A stretch of 23,149 nt of DNA. Source: Clostridia bacterium. Lineage in GTDB: Bacteria; UBA6262; WVXT01. The position numbers and the translations under genes were made by a program. Positions 21,135-23,149 of the stretch are shown here, in pieces. How positions within the stretch are numbered: position 1 is the first letter of the stretch; every line of letters begins with the position of its first letter. The notes under the pieces are model-generated. The model ran no database searches and was not told where the DNA came from. It saw only the letters and a program-made list of their open reading frames with translations. The DNA is taken from the NCBI GenBank assembly GCA_030671905.1, contig DAOVHK010000008.1, forward strand, positions 1 through 23,149, written 5' to 3'.

Positions 21135-23149
21135 ATGATACCCAATAAAAAAATGGTTGAAATCACAGGACTATATGGACACATCTGGTTCAAAGATAGA
21201 AGAAGTACGCAATCACTTATGAAGATAGCACTTCTAACTATATTTATCATTTTTGCTACAATTTTATCCCCCCTTAATGGATTAACATCTAGTAAGCCAG
21301 AGTTTTCTTCTGATGATTTTTTTCAGTCAGCCGGAGAATTATTTAAGCAAAACAAAAGAGCATCTGCCAAACAGTTCCAATTATTTATAAAACTATATCC
21401 TAAAGATAGACTTGTCCCGGAAGCAGAATTCATGGTTGGAGAATGTTTCTTTAGCCTGGATCCTACCTCTTCAGAGGCTCTAAAAAAATTTCAATCAGTT
21501 GTAAATCGATATTCTTCAAGTAAACAGGCGGAAAGCGCTTCCTTACGAATTGCCGAAATCTATTACAATAGAAAAGATTATTCAAAGGCTTTGGACTCTT
21601 TAGAAAAAGCTGAAACCAGATACTCTAAAGGATATCTTCAGTATGAAAGACTACTGCTTAAAGCACAATGCTACATCATTCTTCAACGCTTTGAAGAAGC
21701 GGAAAAAATTCTTACCGATTTAGTTTCTAAGCAACAAGCATACGAGGAAGATAAACGTTTTAACTATATTTTTGGATTAGTTAATTACCAACTGGGGAAG
21801 GACGATTTAGCTTTAAAAAATCTGGAGGAAGTTGATTTACCAGAAGCTCTTTTATTCTCATCCAAATCATTGGTCCGTTTGAAAAAGCCTCTTTTAGGCA
21901 TAGAAAAATTAAAGGACCTTATTAATAAATATCCAGAAACGTCTCTTCAGGAAAGGGCAAACTACCTTATAGGCGAAGCCTTCTTTGCTGCAAAAGACTA
22001 CATCAGTGCTATTCATAGCTACGAAAGATTTCTTCGGTTCTACTCTCAAAGTAGCTTAATTGGTCCGGCGATTTATAAAATTGCCTCTTCTTATTTGGAA
22101 AAGGGGGACTATCTGCAAGCACGAGGTAGTTTTCAATCTTTTTTGCAGACTGAACCCAAATCGGAGTTTGCCCCACGGACAATTTATTTGATAGGGGAAT
22201 CTTTCCTCAGGGAAGAAAGATTTAAGGAAGCCTGTTTTGCCTATGGAGATATGGTCAGTTCCTACCCCAATGATTTTTATTCACCGAATGCTCAATTTAA
22301 GCTGGGATGGTGTTATTTTAATTTGAAAGGTTTTCAGCAAGCAAAATCTTCACTTATCAAATTCAAACAACTCTATCCAGATCATCCATTATTGCCTGAG
22401 GTTGAGCTGCTCCTGGGAAATACTTTAACCGAACTTAAACTTTATATGGCTGCTTCAGATGCTTACCAGAGAGTGATTGACCAAACCAAAGAGGTTGAAA
22501 TAAGGGAAGTGGCTCTTGCCCTGATGAGTAGGGCCAATTATTTAGGTGAAAATTATACTGCTCTGGTGTCAGGATATCGCTACCTTCTCAATCAATTTTC
22601 TCCAAGTAAGAGTCCCTGGCGACTGATAACTTACCTCTATCTTGCTGAAGGTTACCTCAAGCAGGGGATGCATAACGAAGCAATCGAGCTTTATAAACTA
22701 ATACAATCCATTTATCCCACAAACCCTCTTTTAATTTATGCTCAGGAAGGTTTAGCGTGGGCTAATTTTTTGAATGAAGACTATTCTGAAGCTCAAAAGA
22801 TTAGAGAAAAAATTCAAAATATTTCTCAACAGAAAGATCTACCCGAAGATTTGGTTTTAATTAACCGCTATGAACTGGCAAACGCATTTTTTAACCAAAA
22901 AAAATATTTGAAAGCGCTAGATATTTTTGATGTCTTCCAAAAACAAAACCCTAAACATTATCTGGCAGCCAAGGCTGCTTTAAATGGAGGCCTTTGTTAC
23001 TACCAGTTAGAATATTTTGCTCAGGCAATTGAAGCGTGGGAAAACATGGAGAAGAATTATCCAGATGCACCGGAGACAAAGCAGGCTTTATGGAAAGTAG
23101 CAGATACCTATTTCCGGGCACAACTTTACGACAAAGCCATAAAAACCTA
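21135..23149 (+). CDS. Large tetratricopeptide-repeat protein, cut by the right window edge
   Basis: The frame from ATG 21135 stays open for 671 codons to the last base, so the gene continues past the window. A hydrophobic segment after the in-frame ATG at 21219 (MKIALLTIFIIFATILSPLNG) is a likely signal peptide or anchor. Neither start has a good ribosome site, and 21219 would give a cleaner signal. The rest is a chain of TPR units of the BamD/YbgF kind: ESASLRIAEIYYNRKDYSKALDSLEKAE, ERANYLIGEAFFAAKDYISAIHSYERFLRFY, APRTIYLIGESFLREERFKEACFAYGDMV, NAQFKLGWCYFNLKGFQQAKSSL and KAALNGGLCYYQLEYFAQAIEAWENM are examples, each about 35-37 residues. It is probably a periplasmic or envelope scaffold; no partner can be named. 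Confidence 0.88.
   Translation, partial: MIPNKKMVEITGLYGHIWFKDRRSTQSLMKIALLTIFIIFATILSPLNGLTSSKPEFSSDDFFQSAGELFKQNKRASAKQFQLFIKLYPKDRLVPEAEFMVGECFFSLDPTSSEALKKFQSVVNRYSSSKQAESASLRIAEIYYNRKDYSKALDSLEKAETRYSKGYLQYERLLLKAQCYIILQRFEEAEKILTDLVSKQQAYEEDKRFNYIFGLVNYQLGKDDLALKNLEEVDLPEALLFSSKSLVRLKKPLLGIEKLKDLINKYPETSLQERANYLIGEAFFAAKDYISAIHSYERFLRFYSQSSLIGPAIYKIASSYLEKGDYLQARGSFQSFLQTEPKSEFAPRTIYLIGESFLREERFKEACFAYGDMVSSYPNDFYSPNAQFKLGWCYFNLKGFQQAKSSLIKFKQLYPDHPLLPEVELLLGNTLTELKLYMAASDAYQRVIDQTKEVEIREVALALMSRANYLGENYTALVSGYRYLLNQFSPSKSPWRLITYLYLAEGYLKQGMHNEAIELYKLIQSIYPTNPLLIYAQEGLAWANFLNEDYSEAQKIREKIQNISQQKDLPEDLVLINRYELANAFFNQKKYLKALDIFDVFQKQNPKHYLAAKAALNGGLCYYQLEYFAQAIEAWENMEKNYPDAPETKQALWKVADTYFRAQLYDKAIKT

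Noticed and set aside
1..23149. CRISPR array or rRNA genes
   Set aside because: No regularly spaced direct repeats and no rRNA-like sequence were seen; the repeats present are palindromes or island-end copies.

Overview
The window reads as chromosomal DNA of an anaerobic, diderm (Gram-negative type) bacterium, probably from an uncultivated lineage. The anaerobic sign is a four-subunit pyruvate:ferredoxin oxidoreductase. The diderm signs are a TolC-like outer-membrane factor, an RND pump, a YaiO-like barrel and a periplasmic-type TPR protein. A phylum cannot be fixed from the sequence alone; candidates such as Omnitrophota or Aerophobetota are guesses.

Layout. Bases 1-1226 hold the 3' part of recR and a small FMN-reductase-like flavoprotein. 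Bases 1309-4377 are a porGDAB operon with a good promoter, followed 8 bases later by tRNA-Asn(GTT). From the 3' end of that tRNA to about 9818 lies a 5.4-kb genomic island. Its cargo is a tight arsenic operon: arsR, arsP-like permease, arsM, arsE-, arsF- and arsG-like genes and acr3. The last 11 bases of the tRNA region recur at the right end, and a 15-bp sequence occurs in mirror orientation just inside both ends. Bases 9958-14939 are a second operon: an AbrB-type regulator, a TolC-like protein and an RND transporter, with no periplasmic adaptor gene. A membrane-anchored sulfatase-fold gene (about 15210-16784) sits between a 50-bp copy of the greA 3' end and greA itself. From 17676 to 20900 comes a HEAT-repeat membrane protein, a processive-type GT2 glycosyltransferase and a YaiO-like outer-membrane protein. 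A large TPR protein begins at 21135 and runs off the right edge.

How the genes fit together. The ars island appears to combine three arsenic routes: efflux of inorganic As(III) (Acr3), methylation with export of the methylated product (ArsM plus ArsP), and handling of nitroaromatic arsenicals (ArsE/F/G). No arsenate reductase and no integrase are visible inside it. The RND/TolC operon is probably controlled by its AbrB-type first gene. The HEAT-GT2-YaiO trio looks like a glycan synthesis and surface module.

Two separate stretches (the ars island and the sulfatase segment) are each bounded by a direct repeat of the 3' end of a conserved gene (tRNA-Asn and greA). That is the classic mark of site-specific integration, and it is the most interesting structural feature here.
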